This document shows positions 38,403 to 47,411 of a stretch of DNA of 64,000 nucleotides, piece after piece. This stretch comes from Pseudodesulfovibrio sp. Its GTDB lineage: Bacteria > Desulfobacterota > Desulfovibrionia > Desulfovibrionales > Desulfovibrionaceae. Numbering within the stretch: position 1 is the first letter of the stretch; every line of letters starts with the position of its first letter. A program made the position numbers and the translations under genes. The notes beneath the pieces were generated by a model. The model was given only the letters and a program-made list of their open reading frames with translations, did no database searches and was not told the origin of the DNA. Where the stretch lies: contig NZ_JAQUWN010000012.1 in assembly GCF_028692895.1 (NCBI RefSeq), positions 1 through 64,000 on the forward strand, read 5' to 3'.

Positions 38403-39257
38403 CTAGTCCTCCCGCTTGGTGAAGTAGAGATTGACCAGGGCGAGCAGCGAGGTCCCGACCACGAGCAGGAGGGAGACCGCGTTGATGACCGGGGTGCTGC
38501 CGTCGCGCACCTGCAGGTAGAGGTTGACCGGCAGGGTCGGTTCCGAGCCCACCAGGAACAGGGTGGTGTTGAAGTTCTCGAAGCTCATCAGGAAGGCCAC
38601 GGCACCGGCCCCGATGAGGGCGGGCCGCAGAAACTTGAGGGTGACGTGGCGGATGACGCCGAACTGGGTGGCCCCCAGATTCAGGGCCGCCTCCTCCAGC
38701 GAGGGGTCGAACTTGCGCAGCCGGGCCGAGACCACCAGGGTGACGAAGGTGGTGATGAACGAGAACTGGCCGAGCACCACCAGCCAGAAGCTGGGGCGGA
38801 AGACCGCGAAGTCGAGCCCGAAGGTCTCGTCCAGGAAGGCCCCGGCCGAGTTGGACGCGAGCAGGAGCGAGATGCCCAGGATGACGCCGGGGATGACCAG
38901 GGGCGCGAGCATCAGCAGGTAGAGCACGCCCTTGAACCGAAAGTTCTCCTTCTCGAACAGAAAGCTGGCGCAGGTGCCCACCGCCACGCTGAGCAGGGAG
39001 ACGCAGACCGCCGTCTGCAGGCTGGTCAGGAGCGAACGCAGGATCTGGTCGTCGTGGAACAGGCCGATGCGCTCCGGCCCGCGCGCCGCGAACCAGTCGA
39101 GGCTGAACCCCTGCCAGGGCAGGGACGGGAAGTCCGAATTGTTGAAGGCCAGCACGCAGGTGACCACCAGCGGTGCGAACAAAAACATGAAATACAGGAT
39201 GATGAAGGCGTTGAAGGACCAGGAATAGCCCCGGCCGCGAGGCAGGGAGCGGATCAA
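38403..39257 (-). CDS. potC: Pot-type ABC transporter permease, PotC-like
   Basis: This 284-aa inner-membrane permease has six helices and the EAA loop LEEAALNLGATQFGVIRHVTLKFLRPAL around residue 190. The start is most likely TTG at 39257, overlapping the upstream stop as TTGA; no ATG or GTG lies nearby and the second reading begins in the previous gene. It pairs with the PotB-like permease. The symbol gives the family only; the substrate could be a polyamine, an amino-phosphonate or another small cation or ester. Confidence 0.86.
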   Translation of the reverse strand: MIRSLPRGRGYSWSFNAFIILYFMFLFAPLVVTCVLAFNNSDFPSLPWQGFSLDWFAARGPERIGLFHDDQILRSLLTSLQTAVCVSLLSVAVGTCASFLFEKENFRFKGVLYLLMLAPLVIPGVILGISLLLASNSAGAFLDETFGLDFAVFRPSFWLVVLGQFSFITTFVTLVVSARLRKFDPSLEEAALNLGATQFGVIRHVTLKFLRPALIGAGAVAFLMSFENFNTTLFLVGSEPTLPVNLYLQVRDGSTPVINAVSLLLVVGTSLLALVNLYFTKRED

Positions 39258-40108
39258 GACGCCACCTCCCCGAGCCTCTGGCCCGTGAGCTTGAGGCCCG
39301 CCCATATGATGAGCGAGCTGAGGGCCAGCAGCAGGAAGCCGAAGGCCGAGCCCTGGTTCCAGTTGAAGCTGGCGATGAACTGGTTGTAGATCTGCTCGGT
39401 GAACCAGAGCGAGTTCTTGCCGCCCATCAGGTTGGGCGTCAGGTAGTTGCCCAGCGCCAGCATGAAGACCACGATGGCCCCGGAGGTTATGCCGGGCTTG
39501 CAGTGCGGCAGGATGATGGTCCGCCAGATGGCGATCTTGCCCGCGCCCAGGTCGTGGGCCGCTTCGATGAGCGAGTCGTCCAGGCTCTCCATGACCGAGA
39601 CCAGGGGCACGATCATGAACAGCATGGAGGTGTAGACCAGCCCCATTATCATGGCCGCGTCGTTGTAGAGCATCTCGACGGGCTTGTCGATGAGCCCGAG
39701 CTTCAGCATCACGAAATTGAGCACCCCGGACTCGCGCAGCAGGATCATCCAGCCATAGACCCGGACCAGCTCGCTGACCCAGAACGGCAGCAGGAGCAGG
39801 ATCATCAGCGCCCCGCGCACCCGCGAGCGGGCGAGCTTCGAGATGTAGAAGGCCACGGGCATGGCCAGCAGGAAGGTGATGAAGGTGGTTATCAGGGCGT
39901 AGAGCGCGGTGCGCACGAAGGTCAGCCAGTAGACCGGCTCGGTGAAGAAATTCCGATAGTTCTGGAGGGTCCAGCCCATCTCGCCGTAGTCGTTCTCGCC
40001 CCTGAAGCTCATGGTCAGGAGATCGAGGTGGGGCAGGACGATGAGCAGGAGGAGCCAGAGCAGGACCGGGGCGAAGAAGAGCCAGAAGACCAGGCGGGAG
40101 CGCGGCAT
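39254..40108 (-). CDS. potB: Pot-type ABC transporter permease, PotB-like
   Basis: This 284-aa permease has six predicted helices, starting with LVFWLFFAPVLLWLLLLIVLPHLDLLTMSF, and the EAA motif LIEAAHDLGAGKIAIWRTIILPHCKPGI. It begins 2 bases after the ATPase stop and is coupled to the next permease by a four-base overlap. It is the membrane half-channel of the importer; the substrate is not decided by sequence. Confidence 0.9.
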   Translation of the reverse strand: MPRSRLVFWLFFAPVLLWLLLLIVLPHLDLLTMSFRGENDYGEMGWTLQNYRNFFTEPVYWLTFVRTALYALITTFITFLLAMPVAFYISKLARSRVRGALMILLLLPFWVSELVRVYGWMILLRESGVLNFVMLKLGLIDKPVEMLYNDAAMIMGLVYTSMLFMIVPLVSVMESLDDSLIEAAHDLGAGKIAIWRTIILPHCKPGITSGAIVVFMLALGNYLTPNLMGGKNSLWFTEQIYNQFIASFNWNQGSAFGFLLLALSSLIIWAGLKLTGQRLGEVAS

Positions 40109-40110
40109 GC

Positions 40111-41193
40111 CTAGGACTCCGCCTCAAAGCAGATGCCGGACTCTGGGTGCCAGCCCACGCGGATGTCGTTGCCGGGCTCGATGTGGTCGAACCGCCGGTT
40201 CTGCGGCAGGGTGACGAGGAGCTCGTGGTCCTCGCGGGTCACGGTGAGCAGCCGGCTGTTGGCCCCGTCGAAGAGGATGCTCTTCACGGTGACGTCGAAG
40301 AGATTCAGCCCGTCGGTCTCGCGCGGCTCGATGCGCATGGCCTCGGGCCGCAGGAAGAGGTCCACCACGCTGCCGTCCCCGCAGCATCCCTGGGCCCTGG
40401 CGCGGAAGGAGAAGCCCTCGTCCGTGGCCACCAGGACGTCGTCGCCCACCCGCTGGGTGATGCGGCCGCGCCACTTGTTGTTGTCGCCCACGAACCGGGC
40501 CACAAAGGGCGTGGCGGGACGGCCGTAGAGCTCCTGGGGCGCGCCCACCTGCTCGAACCGGCCGTCGTGCATCACGGCCACCCGGTCGGACATGACCAGG
40601 GCCTCGGACTGGTCGTGGGTGATGTAGATGAAGGTGGTCCCGATCTTGGCCTGGAGCTTCTTGAGCTCCAGCTTCATCTGTTCGCGCAGCTTGAGGTCCA
40701 GGGCCCCGAGCGGCTCGTCGAGCAGGAGCACCGAGGGGTCCAGGACCAGGCAGCGGGCGATGGCCACGCGCTGCTTCTGCCCGCCGGAGAGCTGATCGAT
40801 GCGCTTGCGCCCGTAGCCCGGCAGCCCGACGCGGTCGAGGATGGCGGCGGTCTTGCGGCTGATCTCGTTCCCGGACGCGCCGCGCCGCCGCAGGCCGAAG
40901 GCCACGTTCTCGGCCACGTTCATCATCGGGAAGAGGGCCAGGTGCTGGAAGACGAGGTTGACCGGCCGCCGGTTGGGCGGCACGCCGATCACGCTCGCGC
41001 CCCGGATGTCGATGTCGCCCGAGGTGGGCGAGTCGAACCCGGCGATCATCCGGAGCAGCGTGGTCTTGCCGCAGCCGGACGGACCGAGGATGGAAAAGAA
41101 GGAGCCCGAGGGCACGTCGAAGGAGACGTCGTTCACCGCTGTAAAATCCGCGAACCGTTTCACCACGTTGCGGACGGAGAGGTCGTTGGTCAT
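40111..41193 (-). CDS. potA: Pot-type ABC transporter ATP-binding protein
   Basis: This 360-aa cytosolic ATPase has LGPSGCGKTTLLRMIAGF (Walker A), LSGGQKQRVAIARCLVLDP (signature), VLLLDEPLGALDLKLREQM (Walker B/D-loop), YITHDQSEALVMSD (switch), and a C-terminal TOBE domain of about 120 residues (KWRGRITQRVGDDVLVATDE). Length and order match PotA. It lies 86 bases after the binding-protein gene, and a strong hairpin occupies the gap, which may lower its expression relative to the binding protein. Confidence 0.93.
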   Translation of the reverse strand: MTNDLSVRNVVKRFADFTAVNDVSFDVPSGSFFSILGPSGCGKTTLLRMIAGFDSPTSGDIDIRGASVIGVPPNRRPVNLVFQHLALFPMMNVAENVAFGLRRRGASGNEISRKTAAILDRVGLPGYGRKRIDQLSGGQKQRVAIARCLVLDPSVLLLDEPLGALDLKLREQMKLELKKLQAKIGTTFIYITHDQSEALVMSDRVAVMHDGRFEQVGAPQELYGRPATPFVARFVGDNNKWRGRITQRVGDDVLVATDEGFSFRARAQGCCGDGSVVDLFLRPEAMRIEPRETDGLNLFDVTVKSILFDGANSRLLTVTREDHELLVTLPQNRRFDHIEPGNDIRVGWHPESGICFEAES

Positions 41194-41222
41194 AGTCCCG
41201 GGCCGGTTGAGGGATTGAACAA

Positions 41223-41251
41223 GGCGGGGGGCCGTTTCGCCGCCCCCCGCC
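41223..41251 (-). terminator. Intercistronic hairpin between binding protein and ATPase genes
   Basis: GGCGGGGGGC (41223-41232) and GCCCCCCGCC (41242-41251) are perfectly complementary around a nine-base loop. Only two T follow on the minus strand, so it probably attenuates transcription or protects the upstream mRNA, as is common after binding-protein genes. Confidence 0.65.
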
Positions 41252-41279
41252 CCCCCTTTCGGATCGTCTGTTGCCGAGC

Positions 41280-42344
41280 CTACTCGGCGGCCTTGATCTT
41301 GTCCAGAACCTTGCCTTCCATGCTCTCAAGCTGGGCGGGCACGGGCGGGTACCACTTGATGTTGTCGATGGTCGCCTGGGGGAAGGAGCGCGCGAAGTTG
41401 GCGGCCACGGCCTTGTCGGTGTACTTGAGCGCGTCCGGGGAAGCCGTGGCGCACTTCTCCTGGGAGGAAAAGTAGCCCGCGTTCTCCGGCTTCATGATGA
41501 AGTTGATCCACTTGTAGGCGGCGGCCACGTTCTCGGCCTTGGCCGGAATGGCGAAGGTGTCGATCCAGCCCAGCGCGCCCTCCTTGGGGGCCTTGAAGTC
41601 GATGGCCTTGTTGTCCGCGTTGAGCTTCCACCCGCCCGCGTCCCAGGCCATGGCCACGAACACCTCGCCGGAGCGCATGGACTCGATCAGGGAGTCGCCG
41701 TTGGCCCAGTAGTTCTTGACGATGGGCTTGGCCGCGATGAGGGTGTCGGCGATCTTGTCGAGCATCTCCTTGTAGGCCTTGGGGTCCTTGTACAGGGCGA
41801 AGGGATCGTAGCCCAGGGCGAAGCCCATGGCGATCAGGGTCGGCCGCTTCAGGCGGTAGCTCACCCGGCCCTTGTACGTGGGATCGATGAGCGCTTTCCA
41901 GGAATCGGCCCCGGCGGCCTTGTCGCTGTTCACGACCAGGCCGGAGGTGCCCCAGCAGAAGGGCGCGGCGTAGGACTTCCCGCCCACCAGGGTGTTCTTC
42001 TTCACCGCATCGAGCATGGAGGGGATGAAGAGCTTGGCGTCGATCTTGGCGTAGTCCATGGGCTGGTAAAGATTGTACTTCTCCTGGACCGAGGAGATAC
42101 GGTCCTGGGAGGGCTGGGCCAGGTCGAAGCCAGCGCCGCGCGTGGCGCGCAGCTTGGCGATCATTTCCTCGTTGTTGGAGAAGGTCACTTCGACCTTGAT
42201 GCCGGTCTCCTTTTCGAAGGCGTCGATCACCTGCTGGGGGGCGTACCCCTTCCAAGTGAGCAGTTTCAGGGTTTCGGCCCGAGCCGTCCCGGCCAGGGCG
42301 AACATCGCCATCAGCACGAATACGAGAACCTTTTTCATGAGCAC
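41280..42344 (-). CDS. potD: Periplasmic substrate-binding protein, PotD-like
   Basis: This 354-aa secreted protein has a signal peptide (KKVLVFVLMAMFALAGTARA, cleaved before ETLKLLTWKGYAPQQVIDAFEKETG). The fold signatures GFDLAQPSQDRISSVQEK, APFCWGTSGLVVNSD and AFVAMAWDAGGW-like EVFVAMAWDAGGWKL match the PotD/PotF cluster. It is the first gene of the import operon. Upstream (42360-42420) are A/T-rich sequences with CAATTGATTG repeats and a possible -10 (TACTAT on the minus strand, 42382-42377). A true polyamine site is not confirmed; the GDPD gene at the end of the operon suggests other ligands. Confidence 0.9.
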   Translation of the reverse strand: MLMKKVLVFVLMAMFALAGTARAETLKLLTWKGYAPQQVIDAFEKETGIKVEVTFSNNEEMIAKLRATRGAGFDLAQPSQDRISSVQEKYNLYQPMDYAKIDAKLFIPSMLDAVKKNTLVGGKSYAAPFCWGTSGLVVNSDKAAGADSWKALIDPTYKGRVSYRLKRPTLIAMGFALGYDPFALYKDPKAYKEMLDKIADTLIAAKPIVKNYWANGDSLIESMRSGEVFVAMAWDAGGWKLNADNKAIDFKAPKEGALGWIDTFAIPAKAENVAAAYKWINFIMKPENAGYFSSQEKCATASPDALKYTDKAVAANFARSFPQATIDNIKWYPPVPAQLESMEGKVLDKIKAAE

Positions 42345-42590
42345 GCTCCGGATTGAAAAGTTGTGAAGTGAAATGGATAGTACAATTGCTTGCTACAATC
42401 AATTGTCGCAGAGCCAGGGACGGCCGCGCAACGCCCACCCGTCACGGCGACGTCAAGTTCTCGTGACAAACCGGCGCGATTCCCTGTTGCGCGGCGGGGC
42501 TTACAGGGGCAGAATCCCGGCCATGCAGACAGGGCGCATTCCCTCCGGCCGGACTCCGGCCTCTCCGCTCCGTCCGAAAGGACGGGCGTC

Positions 42591-43802
42591 GTGAAACTCC
42601 CGCGCATGAAACGGCCTCCCCTGCCGCGGGCCATCGTCACCCTGGGCTGGGTCAGCTTCTTCACCGACGTGGCCTCGGAGATGGTCTACCCGGTCATTCC
42701 CCTGTTTCTTGTCTCGGTCCTGGGCGCGCCCGCCGTGGTCCTGGGGGCCATGGAAGGCGCCGCCGAGGCCCTGGTCTGCATGATGAAGGGCGTCTCGGGC
42801 TGGCACAGCGACCGCATGGGCCGCCGCGCCCCCTACGTCCGGGCCGGGTACGGGCTCTCCGCCCTGTCCAAGCCGCTGCTGGCCCTGGCCTTTTCCTGGC
42901 CGCTGGTCTTCGTGGCCCGCTTGGCCGACCGGCTGGGCAAGGGGCTGAGGACCACGGCGCGCGACGCCATGATCGCCGACGCCGCGCCCCCGGCCGGGCT
43001 GGGCGGGGCCTTCGGCTTCCACCGCGCCATGGACACCTCCGGGGCCATCGTGGGCGTGCTGGCCGCCATGGGGCTCCTCGCCCTGCTCCCCGGCTCGTAC
43101 CGGACCATCTTCCTGCTGTCCGCCCTGCCGGGCGTGGCCGCCGTCTGGCTGACCTTCCGTCTGCGCGAGCCCGGCGACCGGCCCGCCGACGCCGACAAGG
43201 CTTCCGCCCCGGCCGCGCCCAAGCTCCCGCTGCGCGAGTCCCTGCGCGGCCTGCCCGGCGAATACTGGCGGTCCCTGGCCCTGCTCTCCCTGTTCGCCTT
43301 CGCCAACAGCACCGACGCCCTGCTCCTGCTGCGCGCCAAGGACCTCGGTCTCGGCGACCTCCAGGTCATCGCGGCCTACGTCCTCTTCAACCTGACCTAC
43401 GCTGCCACGGCCTATCCGGCCGGGCTGCTCAGCGACCGCGTGGGCCGCTGGCGGCTCATGCTCGGGGGGTGGACGCTCTACGCCCTGGTCTACTTCGGCT
43501 TCGCCCTGACCGGGCCGGCCGGGCTGTGGGCGCTGTTCCCGGTCTACGGCCTGTACATGGGCCTGACCGAGGGCGTGGGCAAGGCGATCATCGCCTCTGG
43601 CATTCCCAGGGAGCGCAAGGGCACGGCCATGGGCTTCTTCCTGATGGTCACCGGGCTGACGACCCTGGCCGGGAGCCTGGCGGCCGGGCTGGCCTGGGAC
43701 CACATCGGCCCGCGCGCGCCTTTCATCATGGGCGGCGCGGCCGCTCTGCTCGCCGTGGCCGCCGGGCTGATCCCCTTCCGCCGGGCCGGCCGGGCTTCAT
43801 AG
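42591..43802 (+). CDS. MFS transporter
   Basis: This 403-aa, twelve-helix carrier begins VKLPRMKRPPLPRAIVTLGWVSFFTDVASEMVYPVIPLFLVSVLG. The loop between helices 2 and 3 reads GWHSDRMGRRAPYVRAGYG, the MFS signature, and YPAGLLSDRVGRWRLMLGG is its repeat in the second half. GTG 42591 is preferred over ATG 42606 because GAAAGGA lies about 8 bases upstream; the ATG has no ribosome site. It stands alone, divergent from the Pot operon. Substrate not recognised. Confidence 0.88.
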   Translation: MKLPRMKRPPLPRAIVTLGWVSFFTDVASEMVYPVIPLFLVSVLGAPAVVLGAMEGAAEALVCMMKGVSGWHSDRMGRRAPYVRAGYGLSALSKPLLALAFSWPLVFVARLADRLGKGLRTTARDAMIADAAPPAGLGGAFGFHRAMDTSGAIVGVLAAMGLLALLPGSYRTIFLLSALPGVAAVWLTFRLREPGDRPADADKASAPAAPKLPLRESLRGLPGEYWRSLALLSLFAFANSTDALLLLRAKDLGLGDLQVIAAYVLFNLTYAATAYPAGLLSDRVGRWRLMLGGWTLYALVYFGFALTGPAGLWALFPVYGLYMGLTEGVGKAIIASGIPRERKGTAMGFFLMVTGLTTLAGSLAAGLAWDHIGPRAPFIMGGAAALLAVAAGLIPFRRAGRAS

Positions 43803-43842
43803 GCCTGGCGCATGGTCCGGGAGCCATAGGCGCGGCCGGGCG

Positions 43843-46107
43843 TCACTCCTTTTCCTCTTCCTTCTTCTCCATCGCGCGAGTGGCGGCGGCCGCCAGGGCG
43901 GCCCGCTCCTCGTCGCCGAAGTCCCCGGCCACGGGCATGTGCACCGTGACCCTGGGCTTGGCGAACTCCACGCCCTCCTCGGCGAAATACTTGCGCATCT
44001 TGGCCAGCACCAGCTTGCGCAGGGTGAACTGCCCGCCCGGCTTGGTCATGAACTTGACCCGCATGAGCATTCCGTATTCCTCCATGGCCTTGACGCCCTG
44101 GCTCTTGATGTCGCTGAGCATCATCTCGTCCAGCTCCGGCACGGCGCGAATCTCCTTGTTGATCCGCTTGATGACCTTCTTGACCTTCTGAAGGTCCGTG
44201 TCGAAGGGCACGGTGTACTTGAGCTTCATCACGGCCCAGTCGCGGGAGTTGTTCTTGATGAGCTTCATGGAGCCGAAGGGGATGGTGTAGAGGAAGCCCA
44301 GGTGGTGCCGAAGCTTGATCGAGCGCACGGAAATCTCCTCCACCGTGCCCATGGCGCTGCCGGTCTCGATGTAGTCACCCACGCGGAAGGCGTCGTCCAT
44401 GAGGAAGAAAATGCCGGAGATGATGTCCTTGACCAGGGTCTGGGCCCCGAAGCCGATGGCGATGCCGAACACGGACGCGCCCGCGATGAGCGGCCCGATG
44501 TCCACGCCGAGCGAGGAGAGGATGACCAGCACGGAGATGACCGTGATGGCCGCGAAGATGAACTTGCGCACCAGTTGCAGCAGGGTCGAGAAGCGGTCCC
44601 CGCCGTGGCCCCCGCCGTCGCCCTCGCCGTGGTCGCGGTCGCCCGCCGGGTGCTTGTCCCGCAGCTTGCGCTCGATGAAGTTGGAGATGAATATCCAGAA
44701 GATGTAGGCCAGCACCAGGGTGATGAGGGTGTTGAGGCCCGCGTCCACCATGTTGCGGCCGAACCGGATGTCCGCCCCCCAGGCGCGCAGGAGGGCGAAG
44801 ACCGCCCCGGCCGCCACCAGGATGCGGAATCCGGCCGAGAGGAAGCGCTCGAACTTCGAGATGGGCGGCCGCGCGCCCTCACCGTCCCCGTCTTCACCCT
44901 TTGCCGCCGGGACCCCGGCCATGTTCACGGCGAAGGCTACCAGCCGCTGGGTCATCCAGTCGGCCAGCAGGTAGCCGGGCAGCAGGAGCAGGGTCGCCAC
45001 CCCGGCCGAGAGCGCCTTCCGGCCGAAGGCCAGCAGGGCCACCACCCAGAACAGCCAGAAGACCATGGCGTAGGCGATGACGCCCGAGGCCCAGGCCCCG
45101 GCCAGTTGGTGGCGCAGGGACCCCTCGGGCGTGGCCGCCCGGATGGCCTCGGCCACGCGGCGCTTGTTCCACAGCGCCAGCAGGGAGACCATGGCCGCCG
45201 CCGCGAAGCCGGTCAGGGCCAGGACGAGGATATAGGCCAGCTCCGGCCCGTGGGCCATGCTCACCAGACAGCTCAGGAGCGCGCCCAGGACCACCACCCA
45301 GGCCAGACGCAGCCCCCAGCGGAAGAGATACCGCGCCGCCTGGTCGGACAGGGGCAGGAAGCGCAGCCCCGGCGCGTCGGGCGAGAGCGCGGCCCGCAGC
45401 CCGGCCCGGACCACGGCCATGCCCGCCAGGGCGGCCAGCCAGGCGAAGATGACCGGGCGGCCGTCCGCCGGTTCGTCGAAGACGATCAGGTAGGGCACGA
45501 GGGTGATGAGGACGGCGGCCAGGATCGCGGCCAGGTCCAGCCCGGCGCGGGCCAGCAGCCGCCCCGCGCGGACGGGCGCGGCGGTCCCGGCCGGCGCGTC
45601 CTCCACCGACAGCCGGACCCCGGCCATCCGCCGGGCCAGCAGCAGGCGGACCGCCAGCCAGACGGCCAGGACCATGGCCACGCCCAGGGCCAGGCGGCCG
45701 GGGGGATAGACGCCCCGGCCCGAAAGGGAATCGCGCAACGCCTCGGGCAGGAGCCGGGGCGCGGCGGTGTCGCCGGAAAAGAGCGCGGCCAGCCGGGTCC
45801 GGACCGCCTGGGCCACGGCCTTGGACTTGCGCAGGGCCGTCACCAGGCCCGATTCCTCGGGCGCGGCCGGGGCGGGCGCGGCGGCATTCAACTCCCTGAT
45901 GAGCAGGCGGCGCACCTGTTCGTCGCTCATCCCGGCCAGGACGGCGCGGACCTGCTCCGGCGTGGCGTCGGGCGGGATGGAGACGTCGGCGTCCGCCTTC
46001 CCGCCAGGTTTGGGGCTATTCGCCAGAGCCGGTCCGGCAAGGATTCCCGCCGCGAGCAGACCGAGCAGCAACAGGGTCGGGATGGCGAAAAGGGGCCGTG
46101 TGCGCAT
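43843..46107 (-). CDS. MscS-family mechanosensitive channel with large N-terminal domain
   Basis: This 754-aa inner-membrane protein has a signal peptide (RPLFAIPTLLLLGLLAAGILAGPALA) and a periplasmic region of about 100 residues, then about ten helices. The MscS pore/beta domain includes SLGVDIGPLIAGASVFGIAIGFGAQTLVKDIISGIFFLMDDAFRVGDYIE and the cytoplasmic end KPRVTVHMPVAG. The tail MEKKEEEKE is charged. ATG 46107 follows GGAGGA and starts the signal peptide. It probably releases solutes under hypo-osmotic stress, like the larger MscK/YbdG-type channels. It is divergent from the DUF599 gene. Confidence 0.92.
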   Translation of the reverse strand: MRTRPLFAIPTLLLLGLLAAGILAGPALANSPKPGGKADADVSIPPDATPEQVRAVLAGMSDEQVRRLLIRELNAAAPAPAAPEESGLVTALRKSKAVAQAVRTRLAALFSGDTAAPRLLPEALRDSLSGRGVYPPGRLALGVAMVLAVWLAVRLLLARRMAGVRLSVEDAPAGTAAPVRAGRLLARAGLDLAAILAAVLITLVPYLIVFDEPADGRPVIFAWLAALAGMAVVRAGLRAALSPDAPGLRFLPLSDQAARYLFRWGLRLAWVVVLGALLSCLVSMAHGPELAYILVLALTGFAAAAMVSLLALWNKRRVAEAIRAATPEGSLRHQLAGAWASGVIAYAMVFWLFWVVALLAFGRKALSAGVATLLLLPGYLLADWMTQRLVAFAVNMAGVPAAKGEDGDGEGARPPISKFERFLSAGFRILVAAGAVFALLRAWGADIRFGRNMVDAGLNTLITLVLAYIFWIFISNFIERKLRDKHPAGDRDHGEGDGGGHGGDRFSTLLQLVRKFIFAAITVISVLVILSSLGVDIGPLIAGASVFGIAIGFGAQTLVKDIISGIFFLMDDAFRVGDYIETGSAMGTVEEISVRSIKLRHHLGFLYTIPFGSMKLIKNNSRDWAVMKLKYTVPFDTDLQKVKKVIKRINKEIRAVPELDEMMLSDIKSQGVKAMEEYGMLMRVKFMTKPGGQFTLRKLVLAKMRKYFAEEGVEFAKPRVTVHMPVAGDFGDEERAALAAAATRAMEKKEEEKE

Positions 46108-46298
46108 GGCGTCCTCCGGGGGCGAGACAGGAATTGTCGATAGTCCTTCAATTACCGATTTATGCAATCCCTGTAAACCGTTGCGGAAGAATCCCGCCGG
46201 ATCGTTGCAAAACGCGCCCCGGCGTCGTAAAAAGAAGAGGACGGAACCATCGCCCCGCAGGCCCGGGGCGCGACGCTCAACTCCCGCCGGAGGACCTG

Positions 46299-47015
46299 AT
46301 GAAGGAAATGGTGGCCCCGCACCTCTTGGACATACTCTGCCTGCTCATCTCCACAGGCCTTTTCACGACCTACCACTTTTATGCGCGGCGGAAGCTGAAG
46401 ACCAACCCCATCTACACCCTGTTCGGGGCCAACCAGTTGGCCAAGACCGCCTGGGTGGTGGGCGTCATGGAGGAGCGCAAGGACATCCTCGCGGTCCAGA
46501 CCCTGCGCAACTCGACCATGGCCGCCACCTTCCTGGCCTCGACCTCCATCCTGCTGGCCGTGGGCCTGCTCACCCTTTCCGGCCAGGGGGAAAAGCTGGG
46601 GCAGATCTGGCACACCATGAACATGCTCGGCTCCACGGCGGAGAGCACCATCACCCTCAAGCTGCTGGTCATCCTGGTCAACCTGTTCATCGCCTTCTTC
46701 AATTTCTCCTTCGCCATCCGGCTGTTCAGCCACGTGGGCTTCCTCATCAACGCCCCCTCGGAGGAGGCGAGCTACGGCTCCTCCATCACCTTCGTGGCCA
46801 TGCAACTGAACAAGGCGGGCGACTACTTCCACATGGGGATGCGCGCCTACTACTTCCTGGTGCCGCTCATTTTCTGGCTCTTCGGCCCCCTGCTCATGCT
46901 CCTGTCCACCACCGTGGTGGTGGTCCTGATCGCCCGCATCGAGCGCACGCCCAAGCTGGACTGCGAATACCTTTCGTCCTTCTTCCGCCAGTCCTGCACG
47001 CTGCCCAAGCGGTAG
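46299..47015 (+). CDS. DUF599 integral membrane protein
   Basis: This 238-aa protein has about four to five helices, beginning MKEMVAPHLLDILCLLISTGLFTTYHFYARRKLKTNPIYTLFGANQLAKTAWVV, which is typical of the uncharacterised DUF599 family; QTLRNSTMAATFLASTSILLAVG and NFSFAIRLFSHVGFL follow. The ATG at 46299 lies 4 bases after GGAGGA; longer in-frame readings upstream are intergenic. It is divergent from the MscS-like gene and convergent with the remnant at 47032-47278. Function is unknown for the family. Confidence 0.87.
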   Translation: MKEMVAPHLLDILCLLISTGLFTTYHFYARRKLKTNPIYTLFGANQLAKTAWVVGVMEERKDILAVQTLRNSTMAATFLASTSILLAVGLLTLSGQGEKLGQIWHTMNMLGSTAESTITLKLLVILVNLFIAFFNFSFAIRLFSHVGFLINAPSEEASYGSSITFVAMQLNKAGDYFHMGMRAYYFLVPLIFWLFGPLLMLLSTTVVVVLIARIERTPKLDCEYLSSFFRQSCTLPKR

Positions 47016-47031
47016 GGAGCCCGGCCGGGGC

Positions 47032-47278
47032 TCAGTCGCCGACCTGAAGCGCCCGCCAGTCCGCCTCGGCCACCTGGAAGAGGTCTCGCCCCCGTTGACG
47101 CGGACCAGCTCCTCGGGGCCGTAGACGTGGTCCACGGGGAACATCTCCCGTAGACGGCGTAGCAAAGGCGCGCCACTCCCGGCGCGTCCTCGGGCCGGAA
47201 GGCGTCCACCGTGAACTTCCGCCCCGGCTCGATGGCGTAGGCCTCCCCGCGCAACCGGGCGAGGTCGCGTTTCCTCAC
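47032..47278 (-). pseudogene. N-terminal remnant of an acyltransferase (GNAT-like) gene with two frameshifts
   Basis: From GTG 47278 the frame reads RKRDLARLRGEAYAIEPGRK, FTVDAFRPEDAPGVARLCYAVYG, then after a shift at about 47148 EMFPVDHVYGPEELVRVNGG, and after another at about 47084 DLFQVAEADWRALQVGD to the stop at 47034. Each shift is mended by one added base in a C-run (plus strand). The pieces join into about 82 residues resembling the start of GNAT-type acyltransferases, but no acceptor or acetyl-CoA motif follows. It lies downstream of the aminotransferase and acyltransferase-like genes. It is either a decayed gene or a short gene carrying sequencing errors. Confidence 0.6.
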
Positions 47279-47411
47279 GCCGCTCGCTGCCGTTCTCCCT
47301 CCGCGCCGCCAGGGGCGGACGGCGGCGTTGCTCGCGAAATGAACGGGACGCCGCAAACGGCGGCAAAAGGGCCGGGACCGGACCCCGCCCGCAGGCTCAC
47401 GAGGCAAAGGG

